This document shows, piece by piece, positions 43,450 to 53,472 of a DNA stretch of 64,000 nucleotides. Location of the stretch: NCBI GenBank assembly GCA_965238125.1, contig OZ250179.1:4526001-4590000 (forward strand), written 5' to 3'. A program made the position numbers and the translations under genes. The notes beneath the pieces were generated by a model. It was not told where the DNA came from. It worked only from the letters and a program-made list of their open reading frames with translations, and searched no databases. This DNA is from UBA6623 sp965238125. GTDB taxonomy: Bacteria; Acidobacteriota; Terriglobia; Bryobacterales; UBA6623. Each line of letters begins with the position of its first letter. Position 1 is the stretch's first letter.

Positions 43450-44000
43450 ATGGACGAATTCGACGATATCATCAAAGAATTTCTGATCGAGAGTAATGAG
43501 AACTTGGCGCAGTTGGACAAAGAGTTTGTGGACTTGAGCAACGTCTCGACGACCAAGAGCTGCTCTCGAGTATCTTTCGCACCATCCACACCATCAAGGG
43601 AACCCGCGGCTTTCCGGGTATTTCGATGTTGGAGGCGATTACTCGCCGCGCCGAGAACCTGTTGAGTCAGTTGCGCGAGGGCGAAAAGCGGTTGACGCCG
43701 GACCTGACAACGCTGCTTCTCGAGACCGTGGACGTTGTCAAGACGATACTCTCGCGGATCGAGGAGAGCGGCGCCAAAGGGGAGGACGTCTTCGAAGCGC
43801 TGCGCGTGCGGCTCCAAGCCGCCTGCGGTGCCCGCCCCGGCCGAGGGTCCGAGCGAGCTGGAAGCGTCGGACTCAGCCGAAGTTCTCAAGGAAGGGGCGA
43901 TCGCCGAGCGGGGCGGGGTCCAGTGCTCATCCTCGATACCGACAAGACCATTCATTTCGACGACGTCCCCAAGAAGGCGATACAGGTCGAGAATAATTAG
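43450..44000 (+). pseudogene. CheA-like Hpt-domain remnant
   Basis: ATG 43450 starts MDEFDDIIKEFLIESNENLA, the typical N-terminus of CheA phosphotransfer domains. One G is missing after 43536; in the restored frame it continues EQRLDDQELLSSIFRTIHTI, KGTRGFPGISMLEAI (phosphorylated His in HTIKGT) and VVKTILSRIEESG. A second shift near 43815 leads into a linker (PAPAEGPSELEASDSAEVLK). The kinase core and CheW-like domain are absent, and the region ends at 44000 in an unassigned tail. Non-functional relic of a chemotaxis-type histidine kinase. Confidence 0.78.
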
Positions 44001-44619
44001 CGTTCTTCGTCGGCGCCGCGAGGTTCCCGCCGTGGCCCCGTCTTGATCCGTGCGCGGTCGCTTCCGATTCGTTTTCCCCCTCCCCGGGTGAACTCCGGCC
44101 CAACGGCCCGACCCCTGCTGAATTTACCGTATTCCCCTCCCAAACACGCTACAATCAGGAGTTTCCGGAGGGAGAGGCATGTCCTACAACCCGAAAGGGG
44201 TGAAGTTCGTTCTCACAGCGCCCGATACCGAAAGTACCGAGCAGGCTTTCAGCCCTTGGAAGCAAATGGTTTACGCCTCGGTGCCCGCCCGTTTCGCCCC
44301 GCGCTGGACCTACCGAGATAAGTTCGATCAGCCTCGCTACCCGGACGGAACGGCCAAGGTTATGCCCTACGGCTTGCGCGTCGTCGAGGAGGTCCTGCTG
44401 CAAAACTACCCGGCCGAGGACGTGGCCGTTTGCTATCCCGACGATCTCGATCAATTCGTCGGTCCGCGCACCGTCGCCGTCGGCGTCGGAGCGCACAACC
44501 CCATCGGAACAGCCTTTTCCACCGGTGTTTACAGCAATATTTTCGGCAGTACCGCGCGGCCGATCAATGCCGCTGAAAGCGAGCGGATCTATCTCCATCC
44601 GGCCATCCAACGCCATAAG

Positions 44620-46271
44620 CCCGGATTTCCACTTTAGTTTCGGTTCTGCTAACCATCGGGTGGACTCGGACGCCTTTATTTATGCGGGCTTGAAAGCACT
44701 CAAGGCGCTGAGGAGATCAACACCCAATGGGTGAAAAAGAAAACAAACCGTTTCAGCTCACCTTCAATGGATTTCTCAAGGTCGATTTCCAAGGATCGCG
44801 AGTCACCTCGGATGGCGGGCTGATTCTCATTCGCGAACTGGACGAACGACTCGGACTAGGCAAGCTGATAGACGAGCATCTGACGGATTCGCGGCAAGGC
44901 TCGAACAAGAAGTTCCCGTTCGTCGATCTGCTGCGACAGTCGGTCTACTCCCGCTTGGCGGGCTACGAGGATCTCAACGACGCCGTTCGTGTCTCCGCCG
45001 ATCCAACCTTTCGGCTGATTGGCTCGAAGAAGAACTGGGATCGCGGCGCGGCGCTGACCTCCCGGCTGCAGAGCTTCGAGACCGCCATGCTCGCCGGCGA
45101 CGAGAATCTGATCGGGCTGATGGCGGTGAACCGCGAGTTGATCGCGCAAGCCGAGGCCGGTGATGACTCCGCGTGCGTCGTGCTGGACATGGACTCTACC
45201 GAGAGCCCCGTCCACGGCCGGCAGGAAGGCAGCGCCTACAACGGCCACTTCGAGTCGGTCTGCTACCACCCACTGTTGCTGTTCAACCAGCACGGCGATT
45301 GCTTGGCGGCAAAGTTGCGACCGGGCAACGTGTCCAGCGCCGAGGACTGGGACGAGCTGCTGCTGCCGGAAATCGAACGCCAACAGGCGGAGGGCAAACA
45401 GGTGACGTTCCGGGCCGATGCCGCCTTCGCCAAGCCGGATATTTACGAGACGTTGGAGGAGCGCGGCGTGGACTACGTGATTCGCATCCCGGCCAACAAG
45501 AGCCTGGAGCTGGAGATCGAAGATATCCTGTTTCGTCCGCCGGGCAGGCCGAGCGCAAAGCCCCTGGTGCGCTACAGGAGCTTTCGGTATCAGGCCGCGA
45601 GCTGGTCGAAGTCCCGGCGGGTTGTTGCGAAGGTCGAGCATCACCAAGGTGAGTTGTTTCCTCGCGTCGGTTTCATCGTCACGAGCATGGCCTTGCCGAG
45701 CCGCTCGCTGGTGCGGTTCTACAACAAGCGCGGCACGGCGGAGCAGTGGATCAAGGAAGGCAAACAAGCGACGCATTGGACAAGGCTGTCATGCCATCGG
45801 TTCCGGGCCAACGAAGTGCGACTGCAACTCAGCGTGCTGGCCTATAACCTGGGGAACCTATGGCGGAGGCTCGGGCTGCCGCAACGGATCAAGAGCTGGT
45901 CGCTGACGAGCTTGCAACAGCGGCTGATGAAGACGGGCGGTAGGCTGGTCAAGCATGCGCGGTACTATTGGCTGCTGTTGGCCGAAGGACATCTGAACCG
46001 GCGGCTGTTCGGTGACATGCTGCATAGGATCTGGGCGCTGCCTGTGCCGGGTGGGTAGCGTTGCCCGGGCGAGGATCAACAGTTTTTGGCTCAGGGAGCA
46101 GTGTCGGCCGGAGCGCCGTTCAGTCCGCTCAATCAACGTCTGTGAGCGGACGGACGAGCCCTGGCGCCTACCGGCGGAGGTGATGTGCAGGGTTCAGCGC
46201 GAAAAGACGTGGTATTCGGCGCAGCGGGGGTGTATCCTGTGACCGTGCCAGGGCCAAAATGGAAATCCTGG
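44620..46271 (+). mobile_element. IS1380-family insertion sequence, copy F (1652 bp)
   Basis: Left end CCCGGATTTCCACTTTAG at 44620, right end at 46271. ATAAG duplicated at 44615-44619 and 46272-46276. Compared with copy E it lacks 14 bp in the non-coding part behind the transposase (near 46091). Confidence 0.95.
44727..46058 (+). CDS. IS1380-family transposase (copy F)
   Basis: 443 residues, intact, same as copy E. LDMDSTESPVHGRQ, FRADAAFAKPDI and YNKRGTAEQWIKEGK are present. Confidence 0.95.
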   Translation: MGEKENKPFQLTFNGFLKVDFQGSRVTSDGGLILIRELDERLGLGKLIDEHLTDSRQGSNKKFPFVDLLRQSVYSRLAGYEDLNDAVRVSADPTFRLIGSKKNWDRGAALTSRLQSFETAMLAGDENLIGLMAVNRELIAQAEAGDDSACVVLDMDSTESPVHGRQEGSAYNGHFESVCYHPLLLFNQHGDCLAAKLRPGNVSSAEDWDELLLPEIERQQAEGKQVTFRADAAFAKPDIYETLEERGVDYVIRIPANKSLELEIEDILFRPPGRPSAKPLVRYRSFRYQAASWSKSRRVVAKVEHHQGELFPRVGFIVTSMALPSRSLVRFYNKRGTAEQWIKEGKQATHWTRLSCHRFRANEVRLQLSVLAYNLGNLWRRLGLPQRIKSWSLTSLQQRLMKTGGRLVKHARYYWLLLAEGHLNRRLFGDMLHRIWALPVPGG

Positions 46272-47764
46272 ATAAGCCGAAGGTGATCGTCGGCGGCGCG
46301 GGCGCTTGGCAGATCGACAAGACCGGTTCGATCAAGAGACTGGGCGTCGACTGCGTCATCAACGGTCGCGCCGAGGCCGTCGTGCTCGACCTGTTTCAAA
46401 AAGCCGAAGCCGGCGAGGCGTTGCCGCTCGTCGTGCAGGCCGCCGAGCCGGCCCTCGAGCAGCTCGTGATTCCGAAAAAGCGCTCGACCTACGGCATCGT
46501 CGAGATGAACCGCGGTTGCGGCCGACAATGCGCCTTCTGCTCGCCGACCCTCGAGACGCGTATTTCCATCCCGCCGGAGCAATTGATGAGGGCGGTCCGG
46601 GCCAACACCGACAACGGTGGGCCGATCATCTTCCCGGTTTCCGAGGACGTTTTCATCTACGGGGCGGCCGCGCCTTTCTATATTCCCAACGCGACTCGCC
46701 TGCTCGACTTTTACGACAAGGTCGCGTCGGTTCCCGGCGTGAAATACCTGCCGCTTTCGCACGCGACGATCGCGCCGACGGTGGTCAATCCCGGTCTGAT
46801 CAAGGACTTGTCGAAGATTCTGCTTCCGAAGAGCGCCTTGCGGAATCGTTTTTCGTCCCACCCGGATAAACGCTTCCTGGCCCCGTTGATCGGTATCGAA
46901 ACGGGTTCGGCACGGCTCGCCGCGCTGACCATGTCGGGTAAGTCGTTGCCCTTCGATATTCGCGATTGGCAGGAAATCGTGGTCGAGGGAATCAACATTC
47001 TCAACGACAACAATTGGTTCCCGGTTTGCACTTTCATTGTCGGGCTGCCCAACGAGACCGAGGACGACTTGCGCCAAACGCTCGATCTGCTGCACCGCCT
47101 CAAGAACAACAAGATTCTCTACGTGCCGTCGATCTTCACGCCGCTCGAGGACACGCGCATGGCCAAGGATAAGGCGCTCAAGGCCAAGCAGTTGACGAAG
47201 CTCCAATGGGAATTCATCATGACGGCCTGGAAGCAGAGCCGCGATTTCGGCGAGATGCGCGACCGCTCGCGCGTCTACTTCCGCTGGGGCACCAAGGCCT
47301 TCTATTACGGACGCGGGCGCTGGGTGCACGGTGAGCAGTTCAAGTGGCCGGCCATGCGGTTTGCCGGCGTTTCCGAGGAGAAGATCGGCGACAACCTTTA
47401 CTTGGATTGGGACAAGGACAACACCGTTCCCAACAAACCGCCGCGCTTAATTCCCAAGCACCGCAAGACGGGCCTTGAAGAGTTGGCGCGGGTTAACGAA
47501 CACCAGCCTTTCAACATCTACGGGACCAGCCGCTACGCCGAGGCCGACAGCGTGGAAGCGGCGAAGATCCCTCCGGCCGGGACGAAGGGGCAAGCGCATG
47601 CCGCCGCGGCGGGTCAAAACGGGAGTTCGAAAAAGGTCGACCAGCCGGTGGCGGGGGACTGAGCGTCGGGAATACCGTGCTAAGGTGCTAACAATTTCGG
47701 AGCGCCCCTGTAGGCACCTCCCGCTTAGCGCAGCTGCCTGAACAGAGAAGAGACGGCCCTGCAA

Positions 47765-48281
47765 GTGGGACGAACCGAGAGGATCTTTACGGCGTTGGGT
47801 ACGGCGGCGAGCATCTTCGTCCTCGTAGACAGGTATTTCTGGGACTCGCATTTCGTTGACGCTCTGCGGATTCCCCTTTCTATTCCGATCGGTGTTCTCG
47901 CGGTCGGCGTCTTCTCAGTCTGTGCTCTGTTACTCTTTGCCAATCGAAAGAATCCCAGTCTTCGACAAAAACTCGATGATCTGGAAAAGGAAAATAGACA
48001 CCTCCGCGAGAGCCTGCGAAGCACTGAGGAGAAGAACTCCGCTTTGGCGGATCAAGTCGAAATCGCTCGACGAGATCTTGAGCGAATGGTGTCGCTGCCC
48101 GCACGAATCAAAGCTATTCTGGCCGCAAAGGAGTGCGACGAAAAGGAATTGATGAAGTCCCTGGACATGAGCAGCGCACGGAGGTCTTGAGCAAGTTCAG
48201 AGTGCGCTTGGGGACCTCCTGGACAACGACGAGATTGAGACGACTTATGGCTCAAGATATCGCGGGAAGATCGGATTCTAG
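47765..48281 (+). pseudogene. Membrane protein with coiled coil and C-terminal helical domain, frameshifted
   Basis: The start codon at 47765 opens a frame ending at 48190 (141 residues): two membrane spans (IFTALGTAASIFVLVDRYFW; LSIPIGVLAVGVFSVCALLL), a coiled coil (LRQKLDDLEKENRHLRESLR) and the beginning of a winged-helix-like region (AILAAKECDEKELMKSLDM). The adjacent frame continues the domain as HGGLEQVQSALGDLLDNDEI then ETTYGSRYRGKIGF-stop at 48279-48281, so a frameshift near 48175-48182 is likely. No named family. Confidence 0.55.
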
Positions 48282-48391
48282 GGTCGGCAATCATAATCTC
48301 AGGAAACATTCTCGTTCACTTGCGGACGATTCGACGAGCTGTTATCGTTACCGGTCCGTACCGTCGCCGCTGCTAGAATGAAGCATCGGAA

Positions 48392-50809
48392 ATGGACTTT
48401 CTTGCCGCGCTGAATCCGCAACAGAAACAAGCCGTTCTCCACACCGAAGGCCCTTTGCTGATCCTTGCCGGCGCCGGCAGCGGCAAGACGCGGGTCGTGA
48501 TTTCGCGCATTGCTTACCTGGTTCGAGAGCAAGGCGTCCCGCCATCGGCACTGCTTGCCGTCACCTTCACCAACAAAGCCGCCGAGGAGATGCGCAACCG
48601 CGTGGCTGCGCTGCTCGACCGCTCCGGGGCAGCGGCGGGATCGCTGCCCACCGTTTCCACCTTCCACTCCTTCTGCGTGCGGCTGCTGCGGGGCTACGGC
48701 GGTCCGCTCGGTGAAGTGCGATCGGGCTTTACGACCCAATTCAACATCTACGACGACAGCGATCAGCTGACTGTCGTGAAATCGGTCTACAAGCAGCTCG
48801 GGCTCGACGAGCAATTCATGAAATACCGCGCGGCGTTGTCGACGCTCAGCCAGTCCAAGAACCGCGGAGAAAACGCGGAGCAATTCTACGCTTCCGCCAC
48901 CGGCCCGCAAGCCGAAAAGTTGGCCGTCATCTTCGAGCACTATCAAGAAGCCCTGCTCAAAGCCAATGCCCTCGACTTCGATGACCTGCTGCTCGAAGGC
49001 GTGCGATTGCTGCGCCACAGCGAAGAGGTGCGGCAATCCATCAACGGACGCTTTCGCTATCTCACCGTCGACGAGTACCAGGATACGAACCGGCCCCAAT
49101 ACGACCTGATGCGGCTGGTGTCGGCGGGGTCGGGCAATGTGTGCGTGGTCGGGGACGAAGACCAGTCGATCTACAGTTGGCGCGGGGCCAATATCAAGAA
49201 CATCCTCGATTTCGAGAAAGATTTCCCCGGCGCGAAAGTGATTCGATTGGAGCAAAACTATCGCTCGACAAAGAACATTCTCGCCGCGGCGAGCGCGGTC
49301 GTCAAAAACAATCTCGAGCGCAAAGGCAAGACGCTTTGGACCGCCGGGGACGAGGGCGAGGCGATCACCTTCTATCGCGCGCCGGATGGCGAAAACGAGG
49401 CCCTGTACGTGGCCGACCGGATTCACCGCTATTTGAACGAAAATCCGGATCGCGGCGCCGCCGTGCTCTACCGCACCAACTCCCAGTCGCGCCAAATGGA
49501 AGAGGCTCTGCGGCGTTACAACCGTAAATATGTCGTGGTGGGCGGCGTGAGTTTTTACCGCCGAGCGGAAGTCAAAGACCTCATTGCCTATCTCAAGGTG
49601 ACTGTCCAGCCGAGCGATACGGTCAACCTGTTGCGCATCATCAACACGCCCGCGCGAGGCATCGGACGCGCGACGGTCGAGCAGATCGAGGCCTACGCGC
49701 GTCGGGAGAATCTCTCCCTCTGGGAAGCGATCGGGCGCATGCTCGACGAGGGCGCTTTTTCCAAGCGCGCCGACAATGCGCTCAAGGGTTTCAAGAAGCT
49801 GGTCGATCTCGCCCGCGAGGAGTTGACCCGCCTGCCGGTGCAACAATTGCTGGCATGGCTCTATGAGCAGACCGGCTATCGGGCGATGCTCGAAAACGAC
49901 ACCTCCGTCGACGCGCCGGGGCGCATGGAAAATATCAGCGAACTGCTCAACGCCGCGGCCGAGGCTTCGCAGCACGGCGAGGACGTGCACGCCTTTCTCG
50001 ATCACGCCGCGCTGGTTTCAGACACCGACGACATCGACAACAAAGCGGCCGTCCTGCTGATGACGCTGCATAGCGCCAAGGGTTTGGAGTTTCCCTTCGT
50101 CGCCATGATCGGTATGGAAGAAGGGCTGTTTCCGCATAGCCGCACTCTCGAGAGCAACAGCGAAATCGAGGAAGAACGCCGGCTATGTTATGTGGGCATG
50201 ACGCGCGCGCGGCAGCGGCTGCTGCTGACCAGCGCCCGCACCCGCCGACGCTACGGCGCGGGAACGCCGCAGCCTATGACGGCCTCGCGGTTTCTCGCGG
50301 AGGTCCCCCAGGAGTTGATCGACGACCGCTCGCCCGATGCGGCCTCGGCTTGGGGCCGCGACGATTCGCTTGATCTCTTCGCCGAGCGCGACCAAGTCAG
50401 ACGGTCTGTCGAAAACCGCATGGCCGGCGCGAAAACTTACGACTCGGTCGAGAACATCGCCGACTTTTTCTCCGAACGCGGTGTTGCGTTTTCGCCCGGC
50501 GGGAAGACGGCCAAGCGCCCCCCGGCCGCGAAGAAGAGGCCGGTCGAGAACCGCGTTCTCGAATTTCCCGGAACGGGTCGCCCGGCGGCCGGCTCGGCGT
50601 CGAACCGCGTCCACGCAAGTCCGCCCAAGCGCGCGTCAGGGAACCGCAACCCTTATCGAATCGGCGCGCAAGTCCGCCATGGCAAATACGGCGTAGGCAC
50701 GGTCCTTCGTCGGGAACAGACCGGCGACGACGTCAAATTGAGCGTGCAGTTCCCCCGCCACGGCCTCAAGAAATTGATGATGAAATACGCCGGGCTCCAG
50801 CCGGTGTAG
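48392..50809 (+). CDS. pcrA: UvrD/PcrA/Rep-type superfamily 1 DNA helicase
   Basis: 805 residues, full length. Walker A GAGSGKT (27-33), motif Ia TFTNKAAEEMRNR, Walker B VDEYQDTN, motif III VVGDEDQSIYSWRGA, motif IV LEQNYRSTKNIL, motif V LLMTLHSAKGLEFPFV, motif VI RRLCYVGMTRARQRL. A C-terminal Tudor-like domain (RIGAQVRHGKYGVGTVLRR) is typical of PcrA, which uses it to bind RNA polymerase. It unwinds DNA 3'-5' in nucleotide-excision repair, mismatch repair and clearing of replication blocks. Standalone gene. PcrA versus UvrD naming is by similarity. Confidence 0.95.
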   Translation: MDFLAALNPQQKQAVLHTEGPLLILAGAGSGKTRVVISRIAYLVREQGVPPSALLAVTFTNKAAEEMRNRVAALLDRSGAAAGSLPTVSTFHSFCVRLLRGYGGPLGEVRSGFTTQFNIYDDSDQLTVVKSVYKQLGLDEQFMKYRAALSTLSQSKNRGENAEQFYASATGPQAEKLAVIFEHYQEALLKANALDFDDLLLEGVRLLRHSEEVRQSINGRFRYLTVDEYQDTNRPQYDLMRLVSAGSGNVCVVGDEDQSIYSWRGANIKNILDFEKDFPGAKVIRLEQNYRSTKNILAAASAVVKNNLERKGKTLWTAGDEGEAITFYRAPDGENEALYVADRIHRYLNENPDRGAAVLYRTNSQSRQMEEALRRYNRKYVVVGGVSFYRRAEVKDLIAYLKVTVQPSDTVNLLRIINTPARGIGRATVEQIEAYARRENLSLWEAIGRMLDEGAFSKRADNALKGFKKLVDLAREELTRLPVQQLLAWLYEQTGYRAMLENDTSVDAPGRMENISELLNAAAEASQHGEDVHAFLDHAALVSDTDDIDNKAAVLLMTLHSAKGLEFPFVAMIGMEEGLFPHSRTLESNSEIEEERRLCYVGMTRARQRLLLTSARTRRRYGAGTPQPMTASRFLAEVPQELIDDRSPDAASAWGRDDSLDLFAERDQVRRSVENRMAGAKTYDSVENIADFFSERGVAFSPGGKTAKRPPAAKKRPVENRVLEFPGTGRPAAGSASNRVHASPPKRASGNRNPYRIGAQVRHGKYGVGTVLRREQTGDDVKLSVQFPRHGLKKLMMKYAGLQPV

Positions 50810-51233
50810 GCCGCCGTCCGCGAGCGCCGCCGCCCCAAACCGAGCCGCGCGCGTCAGCAAGCGGTATGAGATGAGGCAATTCAAGCCTGAAGGACGGCGG
50901 CGGAAGCGTAGTACCCGGGAGGGGGCGGCTGGTTCGTGTCGAACGGTGTCCCGCCGGGCGCGGTGGCTGAAGGTCGGGGTAAGGGGTGCCGGCGTGTATT
51001 TCGAAGGCGCGTGTTGGTGGTCTTTCCGCGACGGACGGGGGGGGCGTCCTAAGGCGGCTTCTTGGGGATCACCGCCTTCACGCTTCCGGGGCGGCTTCAT
51101 CGGATACCGCTTGCTGACGCGCGCGGCTCGGTTTGGATTGCCGTTTCTGCTCGAAACGCGAACCATTCACGCTACAATCTGACGAAGGCTCCCTCGCCCC
51201 AACGAATTCACCCACACGAATTCCCACCTGAAT
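50810..51233. other. Intergenic interval filled by inverted-repeat element (i)
   Basis: No protein gene. Most of it is the repeat element at 50835-51137. Confidence 0.5.
50835..51137. repeat. Dispersed element with ~40-bp terminal inverted repeats, copy (i)
   Basis: The left arm AACCGAGCCGCGCGCGTC, AGCAAGCGGTAT (from 50836) is mirrored at 51092-51136 (ATACCGCTTGCTGACGCGCG, CGGCTCGGTTTGG). The interior has CCCGGGAGGG and ends GGGGATCACCGCC. Copies (ii) 53473-53808 and (iii) 58829-59153 share arms and parts of the interior. No coding capacity. Confidence 0.8.
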
Positions 51234-53399
51234 ATGATCGGCCACACCATCTCTCACTACATAATTACCGAGAAACTCGGCGAGGGCGGGATGGGTGTGG
51301 TCTACAAGGCCGACGACACTAAACTCGACCGCCCCGTCGCGCTGAAATTCCTAGCGCCGCATCTGCTGCGCGACGACGAGGCCCGCAAGCGTTTCGAACG
51401 CGAAGCAAAAGCGGCGGCGCGGTTGGATCACCCGAACATCTGCACGGTTTACGAAATCGACGAGGCCGAAGGACGAACCTTCATCGTCATGGCCTACTTG
51501 GAGGGCGAGTGGCGAAGAGCCCGGACGAGCGCTACCAGCACGTCGACGAGATGTTAGTCGATCTGCGAGGCCTGCGAAAAGAACAGCAAGCGGTACCCGC
51601 CCCCGGCCCGGCGCCGGCACCCGCCCCGCGATCCCATCGCACCCCTTGGCTTTTGGCCGGGGCGGCGGTGCTGGTGGCGTTGGCCGTAACGGCCGGGGCT
51701 TTCCTGGGCCTGTTCGAGTCCGAAAAGCCGGTGGCGCAAGAGCCCATGCGAGCGGTCCCCTTCACCACCTACCCCGGCGAGGAAATCGACCCCGATTTCT
51801 CCCCCGATGGCGAGCAGGTGGTCTTCTCGTGGGATGGCGAGAGCCAGGACAACCCGGACATCTACGTCAAAAGATTCGGATCCGATACGCCTGTGCGACT
51901 CACGAGCCATGCGTCGTCGGATGTTTCGCCGGCCTGGTCGCCGGACGGGCGCTGGATTGCCTTCCAGCGGCGGGAGGGCGATCAGGGTTCCGTATTACTC
52001 ATCCCGTCGATTGGCGGCCCCGAACTCGAGGTGACTGACCTTGACGGTGAAGCCGAATTCGGAAGTAAGATGGCTTGGCTGCCCGACAGCACAGGCCTGA
52101 TCGTCTCCGACGGCCGTCCCAGGTCCATCTTCGTGGTGTCGATAGAAACGGGTAAACGTCGCGAACTGGTCGCCGCCCCGGACGTCGGATTTTTGGGCTG
52201 GGACGTGGTGCTGTCGCCCGACGGACAAACCCTTGCATTCAACAGCGGCGAGTCCGCGAACCGCCGGATTCAGCTTCTCGACCTTGGCGCCGACTTCGAG
52301 CCGATCGCGCCACCGCGGATGATGGGAAGAGTGGGCTTGGGCCGGACTCTTCCGCTGGCTTGGTCTCCCGACGGGAGCAGTCTTATCGTAGACACTGTTC
52401 GAGGTCTGACGCCGGAACTCGGTCGCCTGTCCATCGCGGACCCGGACCTGATCCAACCCCTCGCCTTCGCCGGCCCCGGGGAGCTCTTGGGCCGCCGTCT
52501 CGACCCGTGCCAACCGACTCGTTTTCGGCAGGAACCATCGGGATTGAAATCTTGGAGTGCTCCGCAAGAGCACCAAGGAAACGGAGGTTTGGCAATTCGG
52601 CTCCTTCCCCTCCTCGACTCGACTCGAAACCGGGCCGCAATTCTCACCCGACGGCAAGCAGCTTGTGTTCGAATCGGACCGTAGCGGGAATCTGGGTATC
52701 TGGATCAGTGAGGCGGACGGAAGCGCCGCAAAGGAACTATGGGTGCCTGGGGAGGGTTCCGCCGGAATGCCCCATTGGTCGCCCGACGGCCGACGGGTTG
52801 CGTTCGACACCCCTGCCGGTGGTAACTTCGATATCGAGGTGATTAGCAGCTCCGGCGGTTCGCCCCTGCGCGTGACGGATGACCCCGGCAATGAGCACAT
52901 GCCCAGTTGGTCCGCCGACGGCAACTGGATCTATTTCAACTCGCCTCGCTCCGGGCGGCACGAGATTTTCCGGATATCAGCCACCGGAGGTGAGCCGGAA
53001 CAAATCACCGAAGGCGGAGGGGCAGTCCCGTTCGAGTCTCCGGACGGGAGATTCGTGTATTTCCTTGAGCGCGGACTCACCCTCGCGGGTGCCGTACCCT
53101 TGTGGAAAGTACCGACCGCCGGCGGCGAAAAGAGTCTGGTCCTGAAAAGGGTTTGGGCGCGCAACTATGCCCTGAGCCAGCGCGGAATCTACTTCATCGA
53201 GCCCCCGGCCGAACAGAGTGAACCCTACGCTTTCAAGTTCCTCGACTCGGCAAGCGGCAATATTCAGACCCTCGCCATGCTCCCCGCCGGCGTGACCCCG
53301 GGGCACAGCCTCACCGTTTCACCCGACGAGCAAACGATCGTCTACACCTACACCGCGGCGTCCGGCACCGACCTGATGCTGGTCGAAAACTTCCGCTAG
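51234..53399 (+). pseudogene. Serine/threonine kinase-PD40 (TolB-like) fusion, internally deleted and frameshifted
   Basis: The N-terminus MIGHTISHYIITEKLGEGGM then GVVYKADD and VALKFL is a Hanks-type kinase N-lobe ending at MAYLEGE (about 51508). The C-lobe with HRD and DFG is missing; sequence resumes out of frame at KSPDERYQHVDEMLVDLRGL, the end of such kinases, then a Pro linker, a membrane span (WLLAGAAVLVALAVTAGAFL) and PD40/WD40-like repeats (IDPDFSPDGEQVVFSWDG, SPAWSPDGRWIAF). A second shift near 52490 and an in-frame TGA (RNHRD-stop) precede further repeats up to 53399 (GPQFSPDGKQLVFESD, PSWSADGNWIYFNS). This architecture is common in Acidobacteria; this copy is dead. Confidence 0.85.
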
Positions 53400-53472
53400 C
53401 GCGCGGCCTCGTTGTTCGACTCCTATCGCAAATCAATTGGCGCAAGCCGCCGCCGCCCAAGCGCCGCCCCCC

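Larger units (their letters stand above)
44179..47662 (+). pseudogene. B12-binding radical SAM protein split by IS1380 copy F
   Basis: ATG 44179 follows a strong SD (GGAGGGAGAGG). The 5' part encodes a cobalamin-binding-type domain (MPYGLRVVEEVLLQNY, VAVGVGAHNPIG) to residue 147. The 3' part carries the radical SAM cluster motif EMNRGCGRQCAFC (C-x3-C-x2-C), IGIETGSARLAALTMSGK and VCTFIVGLPNETEDDL. Removing IS F and one ATAAG restores QRHKPKVIVGGAGAW in frame, about 608 residues in total. Such proteins perform radical methylation or rearrangement; the substrate is unknown. The radical SAM half still has an in-frame ATG at 46259 lying inside the IS right end, so it may be expressed without its B12 domain. 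Confidence 0.88.

Noticed and set aside
48299..50005. 568-codon open frame on the minus strand
   Set aside because: Antisense to the pcrA/uvrD helicase, whose seven motifs are intact.
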